Positions 26,480 to 39,507 of a stretch of 64,000 bases of DNA are shown in pieces. The notes beneath the pieces are model-generated. The model did no database searches and had not been told where the DNA came from. It saw only the letters and a list, made by a program, of their open reading frames with translations. The stretch is taken from the NCBI GenBank assembly GCA_009767595.1, contig VSDK01009033.1:242772-306771 (forward strand). The letters run 5' to 3'. Position numbers and translations under genes: made by a program. Position 1 is the stretch's first letter; every line of letters starts with the position of its first letter. The DNA is from Symbiodinium kawagutii (taxonomy: Eukaryota; Sar; Dinophyceae; Suessiales; Symbiodiniaceae).

Positions 26480-29400
26480 ATGATAGACAACAATTATGGC
26501 CAATATGGTGCTTGAACATAGTAAATGAACCGACAATAACCTTTGATTTTGGCGAACGTTGATTGATGATTGATGAAGGCAGATTTATCTGTTATAGTGG
26601 TGCACCATTGCAATTAGAGTGAACATAGACAGTTTTGGCATACATAGTCAGTCCTTAGTCATTGCACGCACACATTGATCTTGCATGATATTGCTGATAC
26701 CAGGCAACCACTATGGCCAACGTAATGGTCAATCATGACTGATAGATTAGTAATAACCAACGCTTATTGCCTATATACTGGTTCATCACCCCTGATAGAT
26801 TGAACATATCCACCAGTTCAGGCCAATAAACTTGGTAAATCATGGAACAAAATCATACAAAATCTGGTTGTGGGTCGCCCTGGTGATCATCCCATGACCA
26901 CTAGCGCTTGTGGGGATGTCCTACCCCGTCCTTTTGGATGTGCTCGGCAGCACCCGTGCGGGCGGCACCTCTCCAGGAGACCGCCCTCATGCGCGGCCAC
27001 CACTTCGCAGTCCACCAGATCACGAATGGCTGCCTGCGCCAGATCTCTACCCAGCTGCGGCGATGGGTCAATATTAACCAACAATAATGGGGAACAATAA
27101 CCTACCAATAAAAGGGAACAATAACCAACAACAATGGATCGGCCACAACAGTTGGGTGTTTCGAAAAAGCCATCGGGGACTCCATGAATTGCTTGGTTTG
27201 GTGCTATAAATGGTTTCTGGAAGATAATTGTGGGTACCACTATGACTTGAGAAACCACCGTTTGAGAAACAACAGATTCCGAAAGTGATATCGTAATTTG
27301 GTGTTGCTGCTGATGATACAAACCTCAGACTTGACATAGCGCACTAGGTTTAAGCTTGTTGTGGCGGTCCTTTTTTAGCCAAAGAAAACAAAACACCCAA
27401 AACATCAAACCAAAGTTCAACATCTCCAGCGCTGCAAACAGATCCTTTAAGGCGCAGCTGAAACTGTCAAGCTGTGCACCCAACATGTCAAGCTCCAAAA
27501 CATCCCCCAAGCAACCAGCAATCAACAAGAACGACCTCATGACTGAGGGGGCCAAGTGCTTACTGTGGAAGCTCAGGGGGCCGCTTCCCTGCCGCACCTC
27601 CAGAACCAACTGGAAGTCAACGCTCGGCAGCCATGTCTTGTTGTAGTAAGCCTCTTCGCGTAGGTGCGTGGCACTTGCGACGTGGAGCTGGCCGGTCATG
27701 GGAGCATAAACTGAGGCCTTCGCACCTTGTCTTAGCTTACCAAAGCATACTAAAGCCTGATCCCTATGAGATTTGGAATGGGAGATGACTGGTACGAACT
27801 GGATCGCCACTCAGCCACTGATCATGGTTCATGAAGTGCTGAGTATGCTCCCACTGGTGGTGAGCAATGTAAGTCCTGGTTCGAATCACCACCCCGCCCG
27901 GCTGCTTGACGGGCAGCTTGACCCATGCCATAGCTACACCCCTTCACCGCGCCTGACAAACAGGGCCGAAGAAGTTTCGCGCAACACGGCCTCAGAGGTG
28001 ATCGCTGCACGCAACCCGTTGATGCCAAGCCTTTAAACACCACCACATGTATGCATAACCAGTCATAACCTTCTATGATTCTATGCACAAGCAAATCTGT
28101 GTATTGTGCATATCTAATAAATGCATTCAACAATCATATGCATGCAACACAATGATCCTAATACCTGGCTGTTTGATGCTTTTTCATGGTTGGGGATACC
28201 CTCGAAAAGAGTCATCTGGCATCGTCAAAAGATGCACAACTGGTGACTGACATCTGTGACTCGTCCTCCCCTCCTCGAAAATCCCGGGGGGTTCGCCGCG
28301 CGTTTCGTCCCGCGACGCACCAGCATCTCGAAGGATTCCTTGCTGCAGGTGAGGTCCACACCATCTCCACTCTTTCNNNNNNNNNNNNNNCTCTTTCCTG
28401 GAACCCAAGGGTCAAAGGAAAGGATGATGGATGGAGAGCAATGGTTCAGGATGGATAGCATTGGTTCTTTGATGGACAATAATACTTCATGATGGATAGC
28501 ATTGGTTGATGAAGGATAGCTATCACTCATGATGATTCTAAATGTCCTTGGCGTTGGCGATGGCCAATGCTGATGATTCATCATGGTCGATACTTTATTG
28601 GACGTTCACTATGTCTGATGGTGAAACGCATCATCTCCCCGCTGGTATATGACCAACAACAACGGGATAGCCAACCCAAGCTACTTCTCATCTTCCCAGT
28701 GGTGTATAAACGGCAATAGTGATAGCCAACGCAGGCTGCTTCCATCCCTCGAGAAAAAAAAAAACGCAACGTTTCTGACTTCACCCAGGTGTAGAAGCGT
28801 AGAAACATTTTCCCTGCCATGTCTCTGTTTACGTGGTGTCAGAGTCCGATTCCAAGACATTCACCCATCAATTGAAAACTTTGGAGAGAATATACAAGAA
28901 TGACAAAAAGAATATATATTTCATAACAATGACAACTAATCATGTGTAAAAAATACAGTTCAAGCTTGGATCAATTTGACCAAGAGTAACCAAGCCACAG
29001 ACTGATGATAGGCTCGACTAGTTGGCTGATAGATCCTGATAGAGATTTGTATATTAAGTTGTAAGGATCCCGCCAACACTAAACAGATGGTGAACCTTGC
29101 AACCGCCGGGTTTGCTGAAGATAGCTTCGAGCGAAAGCCACACCGTGTTCTTTGATCAGGAACACATGCTTCCAAAGAATGATCAATTGGCACCTCAAAA
29201 AGGGAAACCCATCACAAAGAAAGTACACGGTATTGACATATATTGACATTCATTGAGGAAAGCCTTGCACTCGCGATCGAGCCAGCCCTGAAGTGCCAGC
29301 CCGGGATCGAGCGATCTGAGTGATCTTGGCTCGAATCCTGGGCTGGGATCCAAGAAACGGTCAAAGCATGTCAAAGCTCAAACATCAGGGCCCTGGCCAT

Positions 29401-32400
29401 CAACAAAAAAAGGTGCCTGTAGAAGTTCATGGGATGATATTGATCATTGGATGGGATGAATCATGGGATTTCAATTTGCCAAAAAAGATGAGATGATATT
29501 GAATTAAATTCATCATCAGTACCGATCCGATCATCAAAATTGCGGCCTTCATGCGCAAAGATCATGAATCCATATGAATCCTCGCCAACTCATCTTTTCT
29601 TGTCATCATCGCTTTCTTGTCACAGCAGCTTGCGTGCCATGGCACTTGGCCAACTCCAACTCATCCTCCAAAGCATCCGCTCCGTGCGCACTCAAAGACA
29701 CCTTCACGGCGGTAAACAGCGCATCATCGGCGGTATGCTTCTCGTACCTGAGGCCCCCAAGGAAGGACCGGAAGGACATGGCGAAATGCATGTGGCGATG
29801 TTCGCCAGTCGCATCACATGGATCGACTGCTTGGCAAGTGTTGACATCGGCTGTTCCGTGCCTTTTTGGTCCCAAGATGCTGAATCGTGTAGACCTGTGA
29901 TTTGCTTCCTGGATGAGCACCAACACCCCTGAAAGAAGAAGATTCCTATTATTTCGCTACTTGATCAGTATGCATTCCAAACAGAAGTGACATAATTTGT
30001 AGATTATGTACGTCTGCAAGTTTGCATGCATGCATGTATGCGCCAGCCATTAAAATGGTTCACTTGTCACTCGAGGTACTCGATTGATCTCATTTCAGCA
30101 GTAGCTATAGAAATGAAAAATCAATAGAAATCCGATGAAATGCAATAACCCCTCGCGTGCTGGCTCCCCCAAAATAGTTTCTGAATAAGCAAAACACTTG
30201 TCTGCCAGCATTCTTTTCAAGGACTGATGCTGCACTTCAGTCCTTTAATTGGTCATATGATATGTATTTGTATGTTTTTGTTGTAATGCATCCCAGTGTG
30301 TGAGGATCCACTTGACTAGTAACCAGCCAACGTTGTCAGCAACTGAACATCTGTCAGGAAAACAGCTCCCCGTCTGCGGTCGTCTGGGCAGGAAAACCCA
30401 GTGGCCGGAGACTTGAGGATACGCAATCCTTCAACGCACGTACTCTATTCCGCTGCTTTGCCCACCACTGGTTTTGATTGGGGTAAGGACTAGTCGGGCC
30501 ACGTCAAACTCAGCACAGGCCATCTATAGTTGGGTCAATAGATCGTCCTAAATCGCAAACAACGAACACTGCAGTTAGACATCCAACTAGTTGGACGTTG
30601 GATAGCTAATGTCGGTCCCTATCCCTCATCATGGGATTTTGCTGGTTACTATTGAACTAATGCTGTTGGTCATTATCCCTCTATAGATATTGTTGGTTCA
30701 GCGTTTGAATCAACTGAGCGAGACCGGAGCCATGCACAGTCGCCACAACCTCCGCCCCTAAGGTCAAGTCTCTTCAAGATCTTTGCCTTTCCCAGGTGTT
30801 GGGCAATCGGGACATGCCACGATGACGACATGCACAGCTTCGTATCCACATGCATGATTGCACAATCGAATGTGACTAATAAGAGTACAATCCACATGTG
30901 CATATGGTTAAACTAAGACCTTGATCGAGATGTAGATACATAATTGATACATATACATATATGTATGTAAGTATGTATGTATAGTACTGATGTACAGTTG
31001 TATTTATTAGAATGTGTATATGACGTGTATGAATATATGTATGTAGGTATGTGCGTGTGTATGCAAAATACATACTCAAATATCATGGATATCATATTTG
31101 TATAAAGGTAAATACGTACATACCTTAATGCACAACAACAAATACAAGAACAAAGTTGTTGTTTTAATATGCAAATTAATTGAATAAATATCAAATGCGT
31201 ATAAATATTGAAGCACTTTGTGGCTTGATTCATACCTGTGTTCTTTAGCTCTGGCCAAGGGATCATTGGAAAATATACCCAAAAAAATGCAACAATCATT
31301 CATCATTCAACCATTTGCAACGTATTTAAACCACCAACCACATAACAAGATTGTTTGCTACTTACATCACACATATTTTGAGGAGTGGCTTTGAGGCATC
31401 CATTTTCGGTAGTTAGTTCACTCTGGTGGGACTTTGCACAACAGGATCAGTTTGCAGGAAGAAATCCATGAGGTTTCTGAAGAGCTGCAAAGAACTGTGG
31501 TATAGAATAGTTTGGATGATATCTAAGTCAAGCTCAAAATAGAAAAACTACAAAAACATACTCAAATGTGTCGCACTAGGCAGGAATTTTTGATACAGTA
31601 TCTTCGAACATGCAAACCAAAACATACTGAGAGTGCTTTTGTAGGGCCATTGATAGCTGGCAATGGGGAGTCAAGGCATTGATTCCTGAATGCGTGCGTG
31701 TGTATATGTTTACGTGTAGATGTATATATCTATGCTATACAACTGCATGAACTTTCAAAGCATTGCTGCCTAGCTATGTGTCCACACCGGTGAACCACAA
31801 AGGTACCCAGTTCATGGGATGTCCAGCAAGGTTCTGAGCTTCCATGAGAAAGAAAGTTGGGTGCTGAGCCATGGTTGGTCGCGCCTGCTGCTCCGAGTTG
31901 TAGTGATTCTGCACCAGTTCTTTGCAATGTGCGCGCTGCACTGGAATGCCCTGGATCTTTAAAATTCCTGGGAACGGGAACAGGGGACGACTCTGACGCG
32001 GTACTCCAGAAACCATGACGGGTGTCTCGGTGAAGAATGAACTGTGGATTCACGGCAGTTGCAGACTACCACGGACTGCCTACCTACTTGGGATCCGAAG
32101 GGGGAGGCCCTAGAAATGATGTTCCCCTGCTATCGCGGCATTTTCACTTCCAGACTGGACTAGCTAAAGAAGAGCACTAGATCAATCATCAAATCTACTA
32201 CTGCCAAATTAATAATACGATCTAGTGGCCGTGAAGCTAACTGCACTCCAGGCTGTTTTCACAAAATACTGCCGTGGTGCTTGAGTTTTCAACTCACCAT
32301 GTCAGTCATGAGCGTAATGCAGTTAGATGACCAGCTCCTGTGGATGCTGAATAGAACTATCAATAGATAGCCATACACAAACTAAAGTAGCCATTGATCA

Positions 32401-35400
32401 TTAACCATCATCATGCAATCACTTTTGCTTATTTTGCGATGGTTCTTAATTAAAGTCATATGATGATCTCTTGTTGGACCTCCTCCCATGACTGGCACAA
32501 CTTCCGACTCGAACAGTGGACCACTTCGCCCCCTCACTGAACCAGCTTCGAGTAGAACTCAGAACATGACCTCCACATCAACCACCCATATCTGCTATCG
32601 AAATCATCAGGTGTTACTGTGCTCAATTGTGTGGGTGCCTCGTCTATGAAGGATCTCCCACCATGGTGGAAAGCATGCTGCTCAGATCCTGTGCCGAACA
32701 ACCCAGTGAAGTGGGAATGAAAAAAACACAGCCTCTGCAGTGCCTGCATTCCTCTGGTGGGTGAGGCAATCCCAATGAATAGCACACACCAGCCACAGCT
32801 AAGTCCCGCATTGGACCGAGGCTTGACCCCACTGGGCAGGAAACAGAAAGGATCATAGAGTCACCAGTGATGTGATGCACTTAATCTTTGAAAATCTGAC
32901 GCTTCGAGCTCCAGCGCTATTCTGTTGCCCCTGGTGTGCTGGCCGAGGTGTGACCCCTGGTGTGCTAGCATGCACCGGCTAGCATGTGACACTTTTTCTG
33001 TAAAGACTCCACGTTTCAAAGGTCTCCCTGCCGCCCAGAGACGGACCCCCGGTTCATCAGCATCTTTGGCTGGTTCCAAATTGGCTCGACACCCTGTGAC
33101 CTGGCCAGCAGCGACATGGGAAACACACCCGGTGATGCCTTGGCTTGGTGCCACTATGGGCCAGAGATCATCAGATCGCGCTGTTGATCCTAAGAAAACC
33201 TCCACCACATGGTATACTATGGCCGTTACTATATACATGATGTGCCTCATCAGCTGGTGAACCATCACTTCCGAGTTGTGACTCCGATCAACAGCAACTT
33301 TTGACCCAGCCAGAGTACACCTATGATGCTTCACCCTTGGGTCACGCCCTGGGGCTTTGGATGACGCCACAACCAAATGCATTTCCTTCTCACCTGCTGC
33401 AGCAACCGGATGTTTTCGCCACCATGTCCTGTCGCAGAGTCCCGACCAGCCGGGAATCCCTGGGGGATCCCTACAGAAACAGGTTCTTTGATTGCAGAAG
33501 GGGATCCCTAAGAAGATCAATCAGAGCCAAGGTGATCAAGGAAGGGATCAACAATCATGTTCTTTGATGAAAGGGGTGAGCAACAAATCTCCCGAAGTGT
33601 GACGGCTGACTTGTCATTGACAATGATTTCATGCGAACACATCAGCAGCACACCATGTCCAAGTAGTTCGGTTCTGGTTCTAGTTTTTGTTGCTGTTGGT
33701 GTTGTTGCGTGCTCCTTGCCGCTATTGATAATAAATAATAAGGTTGTTGTCTCCGATTATGGTGCTCCCTGCTCATATCATGGCTCTTCGGTAGAAATAG
33801 CAATCATCTCTTATGTGTATACGTAGATCCGGAGTATTATATAAACCAAACCCGTTGTTTTGTTTACCATAAGTACTGCTTGTTCTGCCATGAAATGCAA
33901 GCTATTTGACCGGGGATGGCTTCTGATTCTTCTCTCTCCCATCAGCAAGGTTGGTTTAATCAATTTTACAGCATGTAAACATCATTTTTACACCATGTTA
34001 ACATGTCTACCATCCTCACCTATTTTCTAGGCTTTTCTCAGAAATTATTCATTACGTTTAAGCTATGTTGGTTTTTGTTTGTTCTAAGATGTCTTGGATG
34101 GTGATCCCTTGTTCCCGTAAAACCAGTCACCGCAAATCAACTGATGCGTCACCCGCTGTTACCATCACCAACCCACATCGATTTGTTACGAACCACTGCT
34201 ACGTGTTATTGCCAATGGCTGTTCAACCACTAGATAAGTTGTGGCCAATCATCCAAATCACCGATCAATCCTTGCTGGTGAACATTAACCAGCATTACTA
34301 CTGGTCTTGTCAACAATTACCAACACACATTTGCTACATCTACGGGTCTAAGAGTCATACATCACTATTTTTCAAGACACCAAAAACCACTAGAAATGGA
34401 TATTGATATAAGGGTCATACATACATCACCATTATCCGAGAAAACGCACCAAAAAACCACCGGAAATGGATGCCAAGAGCTAGGAATCAGTTCGAAGTGT
34501 TTCAATTCTTGAGAACCCTTGGAACCCGGTCCGATGAGGGATCTAGCGAACTTTGTCGGAACCTGGCGCGCTCGAGGCAGTTATCCCAAAGGGGAGCCCG
34601 GTCAACAAGGGTAGTAGAACGCATGTTTTTTTTAGTTTACATATGTGATACAGTATATTTTCATACTTCATATGAGTCTATGTATATATATATATATATA
34701 TCATATTGTACTTTTATATATTCATATTTCATAAATTTTGATCATCTGACATACAGGGTATCTGAGATACTGGGTACAATGAGGCCAATGAGGCTAGCAA
34801 ATGATATTGTTACCAACTTGTACAAGAACATCTGGGTTTGTCCGTGAAATTTGATATAAACAATCCAATCACATGCATAAACAATGGGAAAACCGGCAGT
34901 TTTGGGGGTACACCATTGATGGACAAAGCCATAGCAACAAGAAATTCATGATACCGATAAAACAGGTATCACAAAGGCATAACAAAAATATCATGCAACA
35001 ACAATGGGCATAACCAATCTTATCTAATATTGTGGATGTAACATTGAGTATCATTCATACCTGAAACTTATATAAAACACATTAACATCTTATTCATATA
35101 GGAAAATACATATTACTGCATTAATCTGTGTTTACATCATATCTAAATTGTCTAGCTGTAGACTGTGTATTTGATGTATTGAAGTATTTGGTGCTTTGTA
35201 TTTGCAAATCAATCAAAACATTAAAACATAGTAGCAATAGTATTGTATATCTCATGCTTTGTTGTTGCCTCATCTTATATGTTATGATGTGCATTTAGAG
35301 ATCAGCTGTGATTTTTGTTTCAGGGGACAAGCAGAGTATCACGGGGTGATGATCAAACAGAGAGTGATAACGCAATCAAACAAAACATGTTTCAGCCGCT

Positions 35401-38400
35401 GTGAAGGATGTCAAGCCAACAAACAATGAGGATGTGAGAACCTTTCTAACAAACTGGTAAATGATCTACATGCCAATTTGACATTGGCCAGTGCATCACT
35501 TCCGATTATTTACACTTGAAAATGGCCGGTTCCATGTTAATCTTACGAGCTGGATAGAGGCCATATCCATGGTGGTATACGTTTGCATAGTGGATGACCA
35601 ACAGGTCATCAGGATGGATTCTTTGGCAACGTATTTTGACAAACCACTTGAGACCATATCTTTTTATACACTACATTTTAGATACGTAAGCAGATGTGTA
35701 TACATACGTATGCATCTATGCATTATACATAATTATATGTCTACGTGCACATGGAATAACAGTTGCTGTGTCAGCAAACATTCTATCTTCTCGACTCTTC
35801 TGTTCGTATGGGTATTTAATGAGTAAAAGAAAAGGCTTTACCAACCCACCTTTCGTGGCTGTACGGATCCAGAAATTGGTAACATAAAATGTGTTTTTGG
35901 TAATTGCCTTGGCATCCCATTTCCGTCACCCATATAGTTCAGTGCGACTTGCGAATACCAAAACAAAACAAACCAGTCAAACTGAGTCAGTTGGTGAAAA
36001 TCCATGATGAATCAGCTAGTCTTCTGTCGTTTTCTCCACCAAAACAGAAATCTTGAAAAAGTCCCAGCTTTTGTCGAACAAAGCCTAGATTTGTTTGCAC
36101 ACATCTAGTCCTAGACTTGTTCCAGAAAATCCCATAAATGTTCAAGAAAATTGAAAATTGCAAAAATATCTGAGACCCTGCGCCCATGGTTCACTGACCA
36201 CTTCCTCATCCTCAACAAAACCCAGCTGATGCACAGCCCCCCTGACCTTCATCTCCTCTGTCCCCACCATGAGTGACGAGGGGTCTGCATCGGCTGGCCT
36301 GAGAGCCGCCAGCCAGGCACAATCCATTGAGAAGTTGTCAAGATTCACCCAGGTTTAAGGGGTGAACCAATCTGAACCATCAATTTACAATGGGTGAGCC
36401 GGTGAATCATCAATGTTTAGTGTTTTATAGTGGGTGAATCATCAGTGAACAATTGGTGATTCATCAAGTTACCACATCAAGTTACCACATCAAGTTACCA
36501 CATCGAAGAATGTGCATCTGAAGTCTTGATGGTTGAACAGCTGCTGAACCTTAATAGCGCGGTTGAATCTGGATGCATTGAAGCTGGAAGAATGGTGAAT
36601 GATAGGGGGTAACAAAATGACAACCAACCGGAACCAATGAACATGGTCTACTGCTTGCATTGGTTTGGTTGCTTGAGAGTGGTACATTCACATGGCTTGA
36701 AAGAGGCAACCAGCCCCAACAATCAACCTCAATCAACCACCCACAGTCAATTGCAATAACATGGATCCAAATGAAACATACAATGATGAATACTTCGGTT
36801 AGTTCACTAAGGTATAGTAGCGACCAGAAATGGTGAATTCTGGACGTATCCATCCCGAATTCTGCGTGAGTTCATTGAGGGTCCTTCTGAAGTGCCTGTC
36901 GGTCGCGTATCACCAGCTCAGCACTGTTAGAGTCCCAACCTTGCGCCTTCTGGCGTACTCTTCGCCAGTTTGAAGCCCCGCTGCACATCAAAAAAGAGCT
37001 GCCGTTCTCTTGGAGTAGAAACTGCCGACCGCTTTTGATGATTGCATGGCTTCGTTGTTGGTTGAACTGTCAAAATATGTTTTCAACTTCATGATCACGC
37101 GGTTTTGCTCTTGGTTTATAAGACTACATGACCATTGTTCAACCCAAAGATCGCCTGGGTATAATCAGCCAGGATTTGGGTCAATCCCACGACCTCATGG
37201 CTATCCTCCAACAGTTGGACTACTGGATGTGGCCACGGCTTCCTGGGAGCCCCATGGTACATGACCGACTCTAAGGTCCGTGACCCCTACCATGGTGATC
37301 CATGGTGAAGAGGAACCACAGGAACTACGACTTCACAGCCCAGCAACTGTTGCAGGAGATGTTGCAGTGCCTGGGCGCAGCTGAAGGCCCAAGCGTACCA
37401 TGGGCTGGTCCAATCTGGTTGGGTATGGTTGAATGCTTCGTTGCATGGTGACTTTTTTGCTGACTCATCTTCATGATTGTTGCATGGCGTTGCCTAGCTT
37501 TGGTTCTGAACTCTTAGCAATACACAAAGCTGTGACGAGCCAAATACTCAAAACAACCTTGATACTACAACATATCATCTGAGACTTCACAAGTTTCCAA
37601 GGCTAAATTGTGGATGGGTTGTCCGTCTGCTGGTTCAGCTAGGCCTGTTGACAATCAGCTGGCATGACTTACAGTACATACCCATGAAACACATGGCTTA
37701 ACGCCTTGCACAGCTAGAGAATGCTAGAGATCCCTATGAAAAGCTCAGCCACTCTCGTGGAACACCGCGAGTTCGTTCGCGCAATAGATCAACTCCCCAG
37801 CCCCCATTGATGGACAGCCGAAAATGTGGGACAACGCGTGCGAAGGCCAGTGACGTCGAGTTGTTTCGGTCATGGAAACGAAGGCATACGATTTGAGCAG
37901 TATTGAAACCCAACCCGCTGGTTTTGCTGAGTGCAGAATTTGCAGCAAATGACCCCATGCATTTCAAACAGCTTCGTCATTGTGAACCATTCATAGACCA
38001 ACAAACACAACGAAAGCAACGGCAACGACAAATTGGTTGAGGGTTGTGTGCCAGCTTGCTATAACATTTCACACGCAGTGGAGACGGCAACCACTTCGCC
38101 GCCTGTGCATACTTGTCGTGATGCGCATATTGACATGAAAGGCCTTTCTGGCAACACCCTGCCGCACAAGCTGCAGTGGGCTAGGAGGATGGAGGGGATG
38201 GACCAATATGGGAGATGTAAGAACGATATGAATCGGTTGGGTGTGACCAAGCGATGCTGAAGAAATAAGAACACTTCTAAGACTAGGGCTGTGGATCATA
38301 ACCATCCGGAAGTTCGGTCGTGAAACACCAAGCGCAGTACATAGCCGAGCTGATCAATGGGCATTCGTGGTATATACGGATTCGAAATCTGTTCATCTGT

Positions 38401-39454
38401 CCACTATTACTAAACATACCCCAAATGTGAAAAACTCTAGAATCTATAGTCCAATCTGCTTTTTTTGTGTTCTTGTTGAGCGCCACTTGTTCTGTTCATT
38501 GACCTCTTTAACAACCAATATTGGAAGCCAACTCTCCTAAGCAGCGTCTTACCCCCCAATTAAAAAAGACTAGTTCTTGTTGGGGTGCTCATGGGACCGT
38601 ATGGGTGTTTCCTATTGGGGGATTGAGCACACTTTCTTTTATATCTACGAGCTCAAATTGATTTAAACCGAATACCGTGAGGCGTAGCCACACGGCCGCT
38701 AGGCGGCTCCTCACCCCCTCCCTGCACACCGCTAGCGAGTGGAATGAGCGGGGACCAAGGACTTTCATTCTCCCATCCTGGCTGTTACCATGGGGGTTGG
38801 TTTGCTGGAGGTCAATCCTGAAATATTGAATTTGAAACCTCAACATGAAAATCTTGAACTCCCGAGTGGTTCCTTTTCTATTGATGTTTCAATTAAAACA
38901 GCAAAAACAAACAATGAATAATACAAAGGGTCGCCTTGATATCAAAAACTACCCTGGGCCTGGGTGTTTTACATGAAGGTCGGTTTTAATTATTGAACGG
39001 TAGAGATTATCAGTCGCTACGTTTCTATCGAATGTAACCATCCAAACAAACTTGTCGCTCTGTCTACCCATCCATCGAATACAAACCACACATAATACAT
39101 ATGCCTATGATCATTTACAAGCACTCCCGCCTCGAAGGAAGTACCAACACTGCTCCTGACGTTTCGAAGGCATCATTGATCAGCGCTGAAGAAAATATTG
39201 AATTGTGAACATCAAGAACAGCCACCAGTGAACCAGCAGCTGTCCACCAATTTTCGGTTCAAACCCAGCACAAGTTGTGCCGAAACCAAAAACAGCACAT
39301 TTGTGATCAGCCGAAAGTGTTTGCCATGCAGGGCATCATCTCAGCTGAGAAGCCGAAAGAGAATATCAGGGGATGCGCACAACGAGTCAAGCAGTGGTGA
39401 AAACAGTCGAGGTGGCATTCAACATACCAAAAGGAGCTTGGTGACCCCATTCGC

Positions 39455-39507
<53 letters not shown>

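Noticed and set aside
29270-29360. GATCGAGC/GCTCGAATC palindromes as a tRNA or attachment site
   Set aside because: No cloverleaf or anticodon arm could be drawn; the stretch is explained by the gene 2 exon at 29271-29337.
29540-29932. 130-codon plus-strand frame
   Set aside because: Overlaps the gene 2 exon at 29638-29908. Its third-position GC is comparable, but it is on the wrong strand for the gene block and lacks splice context.
32861-33520. 219-codon open frame on the minus strand, the longest outside the repeat arrays
   Set aside because: It is a composite: exons inside it (33394-33459, 33032-33138, 32897-32930) have good splice sites and the frame best supported differs along its length.
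39198-39458. Open frames on both strands near 39.2-39.4 kb (e.g. [19 protein letters not shown])
   Set aside because: Low GC3, no splice pair that fits the chain, and next to a microsatellite; left uncalled.
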